Shown: piece by piece, positions 17,637-26,053 of the stretch
Position numbering within the stretch: position 1 is the first letter of the stretch
Layout: every line of letters begins with the position of its first letter
Virus record (IMG/VR): IMGVR_UViG_3300032046_000121
Span: 1 to 33,657 of that record
Reading direction: 5' to 3' (one strand)
Origin: a virus
DNA length: 33,657 nt
Made by a program: the position numbers and the translations under genes
The notes under the pieces: generated by a model
Told to the model about the DNA's origin: nothing
Database searches by the model: none
The model's input: the letters and a program-made list of their open reading frames with translations, nothing else

Positions 17637-18611
17637 CTAGAAGTTCACGAACACTGGGTCAGCTCGCGTCTGCTTGGTCGGCTCCATCCCGACGAGCGGC
17701 GCCAGAATGTTGTAGATGGAAACGCAGGCGTTCCTGCAAATGTTCATGGCGATAGCTGCCTCGCCCATCCCTGGCGGCTTCACGATGGGCCCGAACGGGT
17801 CGTCGGGCAGCGAGATGAGCGGCGCTGCCCTCGAGCTGCTGGATAGGCTAAGGATGGTATCCGCGGCTCCACCGTACTGGCGCATGGCCTTGCGAAGCAT
17901 CTTGACCTGCTCACCCCCTGGCAAGGTCCTGAGGAACATGTCCATGAGAACATCGTTGACCGGCTTGATGAACACGAGCAGGTCCAGCGCGATGGGTAGC
18001 CTCGAGGTCACCCCGCTCATGGCGCAGCGAACAATGTTCTCGAGCTCGGTGTCTCCAGTCAGCCTGGCGTTCTGCAGCGTCTGGATGTATCCGGTGATGA
18101 TGCCATCGATCGTGGAGAAGAACCGGATGATCTCGTCAATCAAGTCGATGCAGTAGCTTGCTATCTCGCAGCCCGTCCGCACGTAGCACATGGGTGGCAT
18201 CCAGGACAGGATGCGCGGAATGACCTTGAGTAGCAGCTTGACGCAGTCGAAGATGGGGTCCGGGTTCATCTGCGAGACGGCGTCGATGATAGCCGACATG
18301 CAGTTCTTGAATGCAGCCAAGGTCTCGACGATCTCGATGTACCTCTTGACTGGCGCCATGGCCGTGGCCAGCTGGTCCTGCATCCCGGCAAGCATCTCCA
18401 TGGCATTGGGAATGCGGTCCAGCGTCGTCCAGGCCTTCGACATGACCCCGTAGTTCGGGATGGAGACAGACGGAGGCGGGTCAGGCACGGAGATGCCATT
18501 GCAAGTCACGAGGATTGGAACCGCGATACTCGCGGTCCCTGCCTCGTGTGGTAGCTCCGCCTCGTGCCGAGGGTTCTCGAAGCTTGGAATCGTGATGTTG
18601 ATCTGCGTCAC
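17637..18611 (-). CDS. Helical baseplate-region protein, unknown
   Basis: A 324-aa protein with a GTG start at 18611; GGGAGG lies 12 bases upstream, so the start is less certain. It opens with beta-like sequence (NITIPSFENPRHEAE, PSVSIPNYGVMSKAW) and then becomes almost entirely helical from ~60 onward, with amphipathic and rather hydrophobic helices such as CEIASYCIDLIDEIIRFF and IALDLLVFIKPVNDVLMDMF. It contains about seven cysteines. Lying between the spike and gp25-like genes, it may be a baseplate hub or wedge accessory, or a protein held inside the tail tube. No family is recognised and none of the helices is long and hydrophobic enough to call a clear membrane segment. Confidence 0.65.
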   Translation of the reverse strand: MTQINITIPSFENPRHEAELPHEAGTASIAVPILVTCNGISVPDPPPSVSIPNYGVMSKAWTTLDRIPNAMEMLAGMQDQLATAMAPVKRYIEIVETLAAFKNCMSAIIDAVSQMNPDPIFDCVKLLLKVIPRILSWMPPMCYVRTGCEIASYCIDLIDEIIRFFSTIDGIITGYIQTLQNARLTGDTELENIVRCAMSGVTSRLPIALDLLVFIKPVNDVLMDMFLRTLPGGEQVKMLRKAMRQYGGAADTILSLSSSSRAAPLISLPDDPFGPIVKPPGMGEAAIAMNICRNACVSIYNILAPLVGMEPTKQTRADPVFVNF

Positions 18612-18613
18612 GG

Positions 18614-19243
18614 CTAGATTGGGCCTCCCCCCTTCAGCACGGTGCGCCCGTTGAGCTGGAGGACGCCGGCCTCGATGTCGATGAGCCCTTCACAGTACAG
18701 CGTCAGGACGGTGCCGGCCTCGAGGCGAACCTGCTGAGCCTTGCGGCTCTCTCCAGCATTGGCCCCGATCTCCAGGCGGCTACGCGAGATCTGCTGGCCG
18801 TCGGTACGTGTCTCCTTCGTCTCGATGACGACCCGCTGCTCATCAGCATCATCGATGACGTAGAAAGCCATCCAGGCGTTCTCCCAGAGGCAGCAGCGCT
18901 TGCGAGCTCGCTCCACGTCGGCGGCTTGCCTGATGGACACTGGACCTAGAGAGACCTCATTCTCGTCTACACCATAGAAGCCAGTGAGGTAGATAGCCGA
19001 GGACTCTGGGCTGTCCCAGATTCCATCCTTGAACATGACGTAGACTTGCGTCTCGAGCTCGATGGGGTACTGCGACCCCTTGTTCTTTCCACCCGCCCCC
19101 GGCCAGCAGGCTGGCTTGATCCAGTAGGACGTGTAGGGCTCGATCAGCCCAGGGATGAGCACCTTCACTCGACCCAGGCCCTCAGGGTCCTCGTTCACCT
19201 TGACGATGCCCTCGATGAACCCGATGATGAGGTCCTCATCCAT
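18614..19243 (-). CDS. Baseplate spike protein, OB-fold (gp5/gpV-like)
   Basis: A 209-aa protein. Residues 8-95 fit the OB-fold of tail spike proteins (T4 gp5 N-terminus, P2 gpV): GIVKVNEDPEGLGRVKVLIP, then WIKPACWPGAGGKNKGSQYP, then QVYVMFKDGIWDSPESSAIY and LTGFYG. The following part (VIETKETRTDGQQISRSRLE) and the end (AGTVLTLYCEGLIDIEAGVL QLNGRTVL, read as one run of short strands) resemble the start of a beta-helical spike. The protein is short for a spike and no separate lysozyme domain is visible. It follows the hub gene by three bases, the usual hub-then-spike order, so it likely forms the membrane-piercing tip. Confidence 0.8.
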   Translation of the reverse strand: MDEDLIIGFIEGIVKVNEDPEGLGRVKVLIPGLIEPYTSYWIKPACWPGAGGKNKGSQYPIELETQVYVMFKDGIWDSPESSAIYLTGFYGVDENEVSLGPVSIRQAADVERARKRCCLWENAWMAFYVIDDADEQRVVIETKETRTDGQQISRSRLEIGANAGESRKAQQVRLEAGTVLTLYCEGLIDIEAGVLQLNGRTVLKGGGPI

Positions 19244-19246
19244 TGG

Positions 19247-20755
19247 CTACTTGGCTCCTCTAGCCACTGTGTTGTCCACGAGCGGGGTAGTTGGGTTTGT
19301 GGCCATTGGGCGCCACGGTACTGCCGTGCTGGTTCCAGCTCGCGTCTCCATTGGGCGCTGCGCGGGTCGATACTTGCTTGCGGGCTTTCCGCTTCCACCG
19401 CCTACATTGCCTGTGGAAGCGGTGCAGACTTCCTCGTAGAAGATCGCTTTCTTGCCGAGATCGTCGCCTACAGTGATGGCTCGCCGACGGCAGGACTTGG
19501 TCTTGTTCTTGGGGTGCTTCAGGTGCATCTCCACCGTGTAGTCAGACCGCGGAATGGTATGTCTCGCCTCGGTGATGAGCCATTCCCCGTCGACTAGAGG
19601 AGAGCCTGTACCGAGGATACCAACGGCCCGGCCTGCAAGGAGCCTCGGGTCCCCCACGACCTTGAGGTTGATCTGAAACGCGTTGTAGTTCCGCTTCTGG
19701 AATCGACTCAGGATCTTTTGGTTGATGAAGCCTTTGGAGCCTGAAGCTTGAAGCGTTTCTTCCCAGCTGAGCTGGCTACGTGAATCCTTTGCCATCTCGT
19801 ATAGGAACGCTGACATCGGAGAGGCAGTCTTGACTGCATCAGCCAGGCTTACTCCCTGAACTACTATATGCCGCAGCCTGTCATTGTAGCTCTTGGCCGT
19901 GATATTACCTGGAATGGGAAGGCGCCAGTCACAGTCTATGGTCAGGTCCAGTGTGTCCTTATCCGCTCCAAAGTTGAACGTCGAGACGAGATCGAACACA
20001 TTGCCTGACCATTGAGAAGAGCACCACCACAGCTTGCCAGCAGAGATCCTGAAGATGAACCCGAACGTCCGAGCAAGAGACTGAAGAACTTGCCTGTCCT
20101 TCATCCCCGCCGGCATCGTGTAGCCTTCGATGTTGTCCTCAGTCGGCTGAATGATGGCAGTAGGCCCCTTGAAGCCAAGGCGCTCGGCTATGATGCGAAT
20201 GATGTCGCTGGTGCGCTTGCCAGGAATGTACCTGTCGCGAATCTGATTCAATGCCGCTTCAATCTGCAAAGCATCCTTGGATGCACCATACTCGCGATGA
20301 GCATTCTTCCTTGGCTTCCCACTCTTGGTCGGCTTCGGCGCTTTGCGCTCCGGCTTGGCCGTACGGCCCCAGCGAGCCTTTCCTGTTGGCCCGCCTGGCG
20401 CATTCCGGTTCCTTCCGATGTAGGTCACCTTGCCTTGTGATTCCCGCATCGGTCTGTCTTTGAATGTAGAACCAACTCCTCCTTGAATTCGATTGAGGAT
20501 GAACACTTTCCACTCCGTAACCTCGTCGATGTACCCAAGCTTGATGCCCAGAACGAGGCCGGAAGCGATGTTCTCTGCAGACGTCATCTGCCCATCATGG
20601 TTGTCGAGCTCGAGCTCCAGCGTGTCAAACTGGTTCAGCCTGTCCGTGTAGACTACATTGAGTAGCCTGTCACGGAGCATGTCCGCGGTGACCTTGCCGT
20701 ATATCACAATGAAGTGCACGGAGCGGTTCCACGTGAAGAAGTCCGAGCTTGACAC
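19247..20755 (-). CDS. Baseplate hub protein, late control gpD/gp27-like
   Basis: A 502-aa protein with a GTG start overlapping the previous TAG (TAGTG) and GAGG five bases upstream. The N-terminal region DRLLNVVYTDRLNQFDTLEL, then ELDNHDG at ~47-54, is the first barrel of gpD-type hubs; ..KRTSDIIRIIAERLG (residues 180-194) and GMKDRQVLQSLARTFGFIF (217-235) are the typical helix and strand pairs. This family forms the trimeric ring joining tube to spike. Residues ~113-154 are an unusual Lys/Arg/Pro-rich insertion (KPERKAPKPTKSGKPRK) that may be a disordered loop. The C-terminal ~65 residues are Gly/Ser/Pro-rich. Confidence 0.85.
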   Translation of the reverse strand: MSSSDFFTWNRSVHFIVIYGKVTADMLRDRLLNVVYTDRLNQFDTLELELDNHDGQMTSAENIASGLVLGIKLGYIDEVTEWKVFILNRIQGGVGSTFKDRPMRESQGKVTYIGRNRNAPGGPTGKARWGRTAKPERKAPKPTKSGKPRKNAHREYGASKDALQIEAALNQIRDRYIPGKRTSDIIRIIAERLGFKGPTAIIQPTEDNIEGYTMPAGMKDRQVLQSLARTFGFIFRISAGKLWWCSSQWSGNVFDLVSTFNFGADKDTLDLTIDCDWRLPIPGNITAKSYNDRLRHIVVQGVSLADAVKTASPMSAFLYEMAKDSRSQLSWEETLQASGSKGFINQKILSRFQKRNYNAFQINLKVVGDPRLLAGRAVGILGTGSPLVDGEWLITEARHTIPRSDYTVEMHLKHPKNKTKSCRRRAITVGDDLGKKAIFYEEVCTASTGNVGGGSGKPASKYRPAQRPMETRAGTSTAVPWRPMATNPTTPLVDNTVARGAK

Positions 20756-21117
20756 TACAGCCTCGGGTACTCAGTAAGCGGAGTTCCAAACGCCGTCATC
20801 TCGATGTAGCTGATCGACGGGATCATGATGACCTCGCCCACAGCTAGCGGGATGGACGGGTCTATGATCGGGTCCTCCTGCGCCTGGGCGATGATAGGCC
20901 AAAGGTCTACAGCGTTCCTGTACATGCCTCCGTAGTAGATAATCGCAAGGTCGAAAAGTCGCTCCTCGCCCTTGCAGACGTGCATGATGGACTCGTCGAG
21001 CTCCTCGAATGGCAGCCTCTCTGGCAGCGAAACGAACACCCGCCCCAGCTCATCAGAGTATGGTACTCCATGCCGCTCCAGTCCTGAGAGATAGATGCTG
21101 CTAGTGTCCGTGGTCAT
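20755..21117 (-). CDS. LysM-like baseplate protein (P2 gpX / T4 gp53 type)
   Basis: A 120-aa protein. A TTG start 12 nt upstream is possible, but ATG at 21117 has GGGAG five bases before it and is preferred. Residues ~44-101 form a LysM-like unit: ERLFDLAIIYYGGMYRNAVD, then LWPIIAQAQ, then PLAVGEVIMIPS. The pattern D.ia...Yg......W..Ia.aN...dP..l..G..l.iP is usual for small LysM tail proteins that hold hub and tube together. The expected Asn after IA is replaced by QAQ. It lies between the tube-initiator-like gene and the hub, its normal place in contractile tails. Confidence 0.8.
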   Translation of the reverse strand: MTTDTSSIYLSGLERHGVPYSDELGRVFVSLPERLPFEELDESIMHVCKGEERLFDLAIIYYGGMYRNAVDLWPIIAQAQEDPIIDPSIPLAVGEVIMIPSISYIEMTAFGTPLTEYPRL

Positions 21118-21118
21118 T

Positions 21119-21802
21119 CTATCTCCCAAACCTCAGCGTGGTTCCGGGGACCATGGCGTCAACTACTCCGCGGTCTTCTGGGAATCGGCTATCACTCATC
21201 AGCGGATTTGCGCCGGGCGGGTCCCAATTGCCTCCACGCATCCCCATTACCTCATGGGCGTATTGCGTCTTGAACTGCACTCGACGCTCGATGAGATCGA
21301 GGTGGACAGTAGCCTCTCGTGGCTGCATGTCTGCGTCCCACCTTGTGTACCGAATCTTCCAGTGCTTGATGACGGCTTGGCAACGCAACGTGTTCGGCCA
21401 GTCGATGATGAGGATAGCAGCCGCGTGGCCTTTTGCTGTGGGGAACGCAAACGACGTGAGCCATTCAGCGGCCCAGCGCACGGTCATCTTGTCCTTCAGG
21501 ACATTGCCGTACCTGAAGATCGTGAACCCGAACTGGGATAGATAGAGCTCTATGGGAAACGTAGGAGCGCTCGTGCCCCCAAACATCAGGACAGACCCAC
21601 TCCCGCCAATGGGCTTGAGCTCCCCGATGTCCACGTCCCCAGAGATCTCCAGCTCCGGTGGGTTGTAGAGCACTTCCATGAAGTTCTTCATTGGATCGTT
21701 GATGTCGTGGATCGTCACGTGGGCATTGGCCCTGACCAGCCCGCGGAAGTCGCCCTCCTTGCCCATCGTGGTCTGTCTTCCGCCGAACGCTGACTTTGAC
21801 AT
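21119..21802 (-). CDS. Tail tube initiator / CIS tube-like protein
   Basis: A 227-aa protein. ATG at 21802 overlaps the tape measure stop (TGATG); AGGA is seven bases upstream. The line FMEVLYNPPELEISGDVDIG at residues ~40-62 fits the f.v.yNP.e..... pattern of contractile injection system tube-type proteins, and FPIELYLSQFG (residues ~81-92) is the following strand. The second half has KHWKIRYTRWDADMQPREAT, matching strand pairs that build a tube-like barrel. Its position between tape measure and LysM protein supports a role as the first tube layer at the hub. The C-terminal ~35 residues (GGNWDPPGANPLMSDSRFPE) are probably flexible. Confidence 0.7.
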   Translation of the reverse strand: MSKSAFGGRQTTMGKEGDFRGLVRANAHVTIHDINDPMKNFMEVLYNPPELEISGDVDIGELKPIGGSGSVLMFGGTSAPTFPIELYLSQFGFTIFRYGNVLKDKMTVRWAAEWLTSFAFPTAKGHAAAILIIDWPNTLRCQAVIKHWKIRYTRWDADMQPREATVHLDLIERRVQFKTQYAHEVMGMRGGNWDPPGANPLMSDSRFPEDRGVVDAMVPGTTLRFGR

Positions 21803-24426
21803 CAACGCATCCTATGGCTGCCATGCACCCCTGTAGACCTGTCTAGCGGGTGCGGCACGCTGTCGTCTCCCACAATGACTACTTTGATCTTCCCCTCTTT
21901 GAATTGCTTGAGCAGCGCGGCATTCGTTGCCGCCAGGTCCTTGAAGGCAGTCTCGGTCATTATGCGATAGTCAACAGCTGCGCCGATTGCGCCTTCTGCC
22001 CTACGCGCAGGGCCACCTTTCGCTTCAGACCTAGCTCCAAGACCAAAGGCTCCAGGCTTCGACTCTAGAGCTCCAGGCTCGAACAGCAGGCCCGCGCCGG
22101 GCAAGCCACGAACATCCTCAGGGGGAAGATATCCCTTCTCTCCAAGCATCGTCATTGCCTTGACTGCTGTGGAGTAGGGCACGCCTTTGGTCATGGACTC
22201 GGAGAGGATCTTGTGCATCCCGCGGAAGCGAGCCACGAGGTTCCCGCCAAATGCTCCTGGCTGAGTCATCTCGATATGCTGCGCTACGGCTCCGGCGGCA
22301 GTGAGATAGCCAAGAAGCTCTTGCCCTTCGCTCGTTGACAGCTCCTTGCCAGATTGCCCCTTCGACCAGATCTTCTGGGCCTCGTTGAGCCCTAGCATGC
22401 TTCCTCGCACCGCCATCGTTTCCTGCGGGCCTAGGCCTTTCAGTCCAGTGAACTTCGATGCCAGCTCACTAGCAATGTTCCACTGCACACGCTGCGGCTT
22501 GTAGTTCATGATGGCATCTAGCTTCCTGATGACATTCTCGAATGCTTGCGTGCCGAACTGGAGGGCCTCAAGCTTCTTTTTGTTCTCCTCGTCGGTCATG
22601 GCCTTCCTGATCTTCGATTCTGCTGAGAGTGCCTCCTCCATCTTTTTCTTCTTGTAGGCCTCTACGGCATCTATGTAGAGCAGGCTGCGCATCAGCGAAT
22701 TGAACGTGCCAGTGCGCGTGTTCTTCTCCAGCGTGGTATACCAGGACTGGAGTGCCTCATTTGTCTGCAGGAAGTTTGCTAGCTCGTACAGCCCGTATAG
22801 ACCTGCGGCAATTAGCGCTGGTATGCCACCGATTGCCGAAGCCGCGCTGGCCGCTGCAGCTTTGACAGTCGTCCACGCTGCGGCCGTCTTGGTTACTGCA
22901 GTAATGTTGGTCAGACCAGCACCATAGCTAGCGTAGGATCCATAGCCCCCAATCGCACCGCCTGGTCCAACCATTCTGGGAAACGCGCTAAACAGTACGC
23001 TACTGGGCATGCCAGGCTGGCCAAGTCCCATTTTTTGCAGCCCAGACGTAACTGCCAATCCAGCAAATGCTCCGCGGAGCCGCGTGATTGCCCCGCCGAA
23101 TGCAGAGGCTTGGATTGATCCCTGCATCAGGTTGTGATTCACGACGGACATGATGCGGGATGCGCCCTGTAGCGCAGCACTGAAGGCCCAGATGCCGCCT
23201 TTGACCATGAGAACAATAGCGCCGATTTGCGCCAGGAAGGATACGCCGGGCAGACTGATGAAAGCCGTGAAGACGTTGAGGAGCTTCTCGGCGAGGCCGA
23301 CGATCAAGCTGAATGCTGGACCTAGCTTGCTGCCAATCTCCAGGGCAAGGACTTGCCCAGCCTCGGTCATGCGCTGGAACCCGGCGCCTATGGTCTTCTG
23401 CCAGGCTTCTGCCAGACGCTGGAGGAAGCCAGTATCCCCCATGGCTGCATTGAGCTCCTTGAAGACGTCTCTATTCTGCCTCCAGGCGTCGGTGACGACC
23501 ATCATGATGGATTCGAAGGTCTGCTTGGCTCGTCCCGTGAAGGCTTTGCCCCCGCCTTTGACCATCGTCTTCGTGAGGAAGTCGCTGAACGTGCCGCCCA
23601 TCTTGTCCCAGGCGGGTGCTGCCTCCATGAATATCTGCGGTAGGCTCTTGCCGACGATGTCGATGTTCATCGCCCTGAATGCTTCTTCCGCCGCGGGGCG
23701 AGTGAGGTCCGAGACCATACGGGCATAGAGCGTAGAAGCCCGCTGCGCCGACGGCATGACGCGCTTGAGGATAGCAAAGGTGCCAAACGCCTCTTCCGGG
23801 CTATAGCCAGCTGTGCGAGTGGCAACACCGACCTTGCCCATCACTCCCGGCTTGAATTCCTCGATGCCGAACCCGGCCCAGTTGGCAGCTGCAGCGATCT
23901 TGTTCAAGGAGGCTGGGATCCTATCTGCAGCGAGGTTGAATGCCCTCGAGAGCTCGCCCGCGAAGGCAGCAGCCTGCTTGATGTCCATCTTGCCGAAGGA
24001 GGCCATCGCGAACTGAGCAGTGGCACCAAGAGACTTCACGGCGCCCTCGGCGCTGCCCGTCTTGCGACGGAGCTCGAGCATGGCCTCGGCGACCTCGAGG
24101 GGGCCAAACGAGGTCTCCTTGGCGACCTTCAGAACCTCATTCCGGTAGTTGGTCATCTCGCTGGCAGACGCGTTGGTCAAGGCCTTCAGGCCAGCGAAGG
24201 CCTCCTCGAGCTTCATCGTGGGCGTCATGATGGACATGAAGACGTCCTTGATGCGCGACGCCGCCATGATGCCCGTGAAGGCCCCAGCGAGGTTGGCGAA
24301 GTTCCCCCGCATCTTGCCAGCAGCCTTGCTGACAGAGTTCAGCCCGCCCGTGACTCGATTCGTGTCCCGCTCGAACTGCGGGATCCCGAGGTAGCCCGTG
24401 AGGAATCTACAGTCGAAGATCGCCAT
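21802..24426 (-). CDS. Tail tape measure protein (TP901 type)
   Basis: An 874-aa protein that sets tail length and is ejected with the DNA. Residues ~60-300 are the TP901-type core: MKLEEAFAGLKALTNASASE, then LKVAKETSFGPLEVAEAMLE and KVGVATRTAGYSPEEAFGTF. Two hydrophobic regions lie at ~370-425 (LIVGLAEKLLNVFTAFI, IGAIVLMVKGGIWAF) and ~517-552 (AAAASAASAIGGIPALIAAG), as expected of a protein that crosses the host membrane. The C-terminal region is Gly/Pro-rich with no visible lytic domain. At roughly 0.15 nm per residue the tail would be near 130 nm, a rule-of-thumb estimate. TGAGG is four bases before the ATG. It follows the chaperone pair, as usual. Confidence 0.9.
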   Translation of the reverse strand: MAIFDCRFLTGYLGIPQFERDTNRVTGGLNSVSKAAGKMRGNFANLAGAFTGIMAASRIKDVFMSIMTPTMKLEEAFAGLKALTNASASEMTNYRNEVLKVAKETSFGPLEVAEAMLELRRKTGSAEGAVKSLGATAQFAMASFGKMDIKQAAAFAGELSRAFNLAADRIPASLNKIAAAANWAGFGIEEFKPGVMGKVGVATRTAGYSPEEAFGTFAILKRVMPSAQRASTLYARMVSDLTRPAAEEAFRAMNIDIVGKSLPQIFMEAAPAWDKMGGTFSDFLTKTMVKGGGKAFTGRAKQTFESIMMVVTDAWRQNRDVFKELNAAMGDTGFLQRLAEAWQKTIGAGFQRMTEAGQVLALEIGSKLGPAFSLIVGLAEKLLNVFTAFISLPGVSFLAQIGAIVLMVKGGIWAFSAALQGASRIMSVVNHNLMQGSIQASAFGGAITRLRGAFAGLAVTSGLQKMGLGQPGMPSSVLFSAFPRMVGPGGAIGGYGSYASYGAGLTNITAVTKTAAAWTTVKAAAASAASAIGGIPALIAAGLYGLYELANFLQTNEALQSWYTTLEKNTRTGTFNSLMRSLLYIDAVEAYKKKKMEEALSAESKIRKAMTDEENKKKLEALQFGTQAFENVIRKLDAIMNYKPQRVQWNIASELASKFTGLKGLGPQETMAVRGSMLGLNEAQKIWSKGQSGKELSTSEGQELLGYLTAAGAVAQHIEMTQPGAFGGNLVARFRGMHKILSESMTKGVPYSTAVKAMTMLGEKGYLPPEDVRGLPGAGLLFEPGALESKPGAFGLGARSEAKGGPARRAEGAIGAAVDYRIMTETAFKDLAATNAALLKQFKEGKIKVVIVGDDSVPHPLDRSTGVHGSHRMR

Positions 24427-24445
24427 GCGGCCTCAGATACCTCAA

Positions 24446-25494
24446 CTAGGTGTCTCTGGAGAGGAGCTCGTCCTCCGCCATCTCCAGATGTAGGCCTTGC
24501 TGTGCTCCAGGAAGTGGCTTGGACGCAGCTTCCATTATCTCCTCCCGCTCGGCGTCCAGCAACAGCTGCAGGCCTTCCAGCTGCCACCTGGGCAGGCGCT
24601 TGATCTCATCCAGCGTCAGCCCCAGGTTGCAGAGCTTGGGGTAGCCAATGGTCGCCTTGTAGAGGGCGATCACGCAGGAGCTGCGGGTGAGTCTGCCCCC
24701 GAAGATGGCTTCGACCGCCTGGAGCTGCTCAGCAGCATCTCCAGCCCATAGAAGCGGTGATCCAAAGGGAGTAGAGTCTGCTGATCCCTCCCCGAGCAGA
24801 ACACGTTGTCGCACGTCCAGTCCGCGTAGAGGTCCGGCCCGCCGCCTGCCTGCTCGAGCGTCTCCTTGACCGTTCGGCCCAGGGCCCAAGGCTGCCCGGG
24901 CAGGCCCCAGAACTCCAGGATTTCCCTGAGGCTCGTCATGGGCTTGCTGCTGTCGAGGAACCGGATCGACTGGATGGACAGGCAGTGCTGGATGCGCAGG
25001 AGCAGCTTCTGGTCCTTGCGACCGCGCTTGGCGATCTCCGGCAGGTGCTGGCCCCTCAGGATGCGCAAGTCGACCTCCGCGGGCCCCTTCGCGGTCATGA
25101 CGGGGCGCACGATGGGCTGCTTGCTGGCCAGGTGCTGCTTGCCCTCCTCGGTCGCCGAGATGATCTCCACGTCCTTCATGGCGATCTCCAGCTTCTTCTT
25201 GCGCCCGCAGGAGTCGCAGGAGCGATCGAAGCGGAAGATGCCATCGTCGGTGATGGCGCGGATGAGCACGTTGGCCGCCTGGATGTCGTCGATCGACACC
25301 TCGCTCCAGCTCGGCTTGGCGTTCGCCCCGAAGCCGTAGGGTCCAGGCTCGAGGCAACGAATGGTCCCGAGCTCGGCCATGCGCAGCGTCAAGGCCTGCG
25401 CGTCGTCCTTCTGGTCGAGTAGGGCTTCCTGGTCAGCGAGGCACCAGCCTCGGATGTCGAGGACCATCCCCGATGGGAGCAGCGCTTCAGACAT
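24446..25494 (-). CDS. Tail assembly chaperone, frameshifted long form (349 aa)
   Basis: Predicted product of a -1 ribosomal frameshift. Translation begins at 25494, reads 244 codons through CCT TTG at 24768-24763, slips back one base and continues GGA TCA CCG for 105 more residues to a stop at 24446. The added part (LLWAGDAAEQLQAVEAIFGG ... LTLDEIKRLPRWQLEGLQLL, ending LEMAEDELLSRDT) has normal protein character and ends 20 nt before the tape measure gene. Long and short forms from one start are typical of tail assembly chaperones placed between tube and tape measure genes (lambda G/GT, Mu gp41/42), which guide tape measure folding and tube polymerisation. Frameshift efficiency cannot be read from sequence. 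Confidence 0.75.
24670..25494 (-). CDS. Tail assembly chaperone, short form (274 aa)
   Basis: The zero-frame product. ATG at 25494, with AAGGAG seven bases upstream (counted from its last G). Residues 70-150 carry a beta domain with a cysteine pair, C93DSC96 (RFDRSCDSCGRKKKLEIAM); another pair occurs at C228DNVFC233 shortly before the slippery codons, so a metal site is possible. The helical part RGRKDQKLLLRIQHCLSIQS and SLREILEFWG precedes the chaperone end. After the slip site the zero frame adds 30 residues of serine/proline-rich sequence (SSSRRSKPSSGADSPAAPA). Position between tube and tape measure genes sets the assignment; the N-terminal domain by itself is not a family I can name with certainty. 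Confidence 0.75.
   Translation of the reverse strand: MSEALLPSGMVLDIRGWCLADQEALLDQKDDAQALTLRMAELGTIRCLEPGPYGFGANAKPSWSEVSIDDIQAANVLIRAITDDGIFRFDRSCDSCGRKKKLEIAMKDVEIISATEEGKQHLASKQPIVRPVMTAKGPAEVDLRILRGQHLPEIAKRGRKDQKLLLRIQHCLSIQSIRFLDSSKPMTSLREILEFWGLPGQPWALGRTVKETLEQAGGGPDLYADWTCDNVFCSGRDQQTLLPLDHRFYGLEMLLSSSRRSKPSSGADSPAAPA
24763..24769 (-). other. -1 frameshift slippery heptamer CCCTTTG
   Basis: On the minus strand the zero-frame codons read CTC CCT TTG GAT; the heptamer C CCT TTG fits X XXY YYZ exactly, allowing CCT/TTG tRNAs to re-pair as CCC/TTT. The alternative frame is the -1 frame and stays open for 105 codons. About 30 nt downstream, GGAG..GCTGC TGA GCAGC..TCC could form a hairpin that slows the ribosome (around 24724-24745). 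The position inside a tail chaperone gene is the classic one. Confidence 0.75.
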
Positions 25495-25525
25495 GGGAAC
25501 TCTCCTTTGACTTTGACTTGGGATT

Positions 25526-25538
25526 GAGCTTGAAGCTC
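25526..25538 (-). repeat. Short inverted repeat between tube and chaperone genes
   Basis: GAGCTTCAAGCTC on the minus strand, a perfect short palindrome, lies in the 73-nt gap between the tube stop and the chaperone start. No U-run follows, so it is not a convincing intrinsic terminator. It may be an mRNA processing or stability hairpin that allows high tube expression. A direct repeat AAGTCAAAGTCAAAG follows just before the chaperone ribosome binding site. Confidence 0.35.
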
Positions 25539-25567
25539 TGGAAACGGCGCAGTAGCACCGTCAGGGG

Positions 25568-26053
25568 CTACTGCGTCTCGCGGTCGAAGAACCAGAGAGC
25601 CATCTCGAGGCTCTCGATCTGAATGTCGTCGGACATGTTGTCCCAGTCCGAGGGAGACCACTTCGCCGGCCCGCAGGAGTACATCGGCCACTTGATGCGT
25701 GCCTTCTGCGTGCGGTCGTTCTGCCAGACAACCAGGTCCCGCAGCAGGTCCAGCGTCAGGCGGCCCTTGCCCTCCGGCATGTGAGCCAGCATGTCGATGC
25801 ACTCCTTGCACCAGTCGTAGAAGTGCTCGTCCTCGGACACGCCACGAGCCAGAGTGACGTTCCCGAAGGTGACCCGGCCAGGCTCCTTGATCGGCGCGAT
25901 GGCCCCACCCTCGGCGTACTCCGTCCACGCGATCGTGCACTCCAGGCCAGATGCCTTCTGGAACTTGGAGAGGTTCCCGAACCCGCCCGACATGTCGTTG
26001 ACGGTGAAGAGGAACTTGGAGAGCAGCTCTCGGCTTCTTGCCTTCGTCGGCAT
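25568..26053 (-). CDS. Tail tube protein (T4 gp19-like)
   Basis: A 161-aa protein, the usual length for contractile-tail tube subunits. Family marks are FTVNDMSGGFGNLSKFQKAS with GLECTIAWTEYAEGG (residues 16-50) and NVTLARGVSEDEHFYDWCKE (65-84), matching the v.l.RGv..d.dfy.W pattern, then a final strand pair around IQIESLEMALWFF (145-156). The tube lies inside the sheath and conducts DNA. AGGAG is nine bases before the ATG. It follows the sheath gene by 12 nt, which is the standard order. Two cysteines near 82-86 are not typical but do not disturb the pattern. Confidence 0.93.
   Translation of the reverse strand: MPTKARSRELLSKFLFTVNDMSGGFGNLSKFQKASGLECTIAWTEYAEGGAIAPIKEPGRVTFGNVTLARGVSEDEHFYDWCKECIDMLAHMPEGKGRLTLDLLRDLVVWQNDRTQKARIKWPMYSCGPAKWSPSDWDNMSDDIQIESLEMALWFFDRETQ

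Noticed and set aside
24446-25357. Independent 303-aa gene in the second chaperone frame
   Set aside because: The first ~190 residues of this frame are Arg/Ala/Gly/His-rich shadow sequence; only the part after the slippery site has protein character, so a frameshift product explains it better than a separate gene or a sequencing frameshift.
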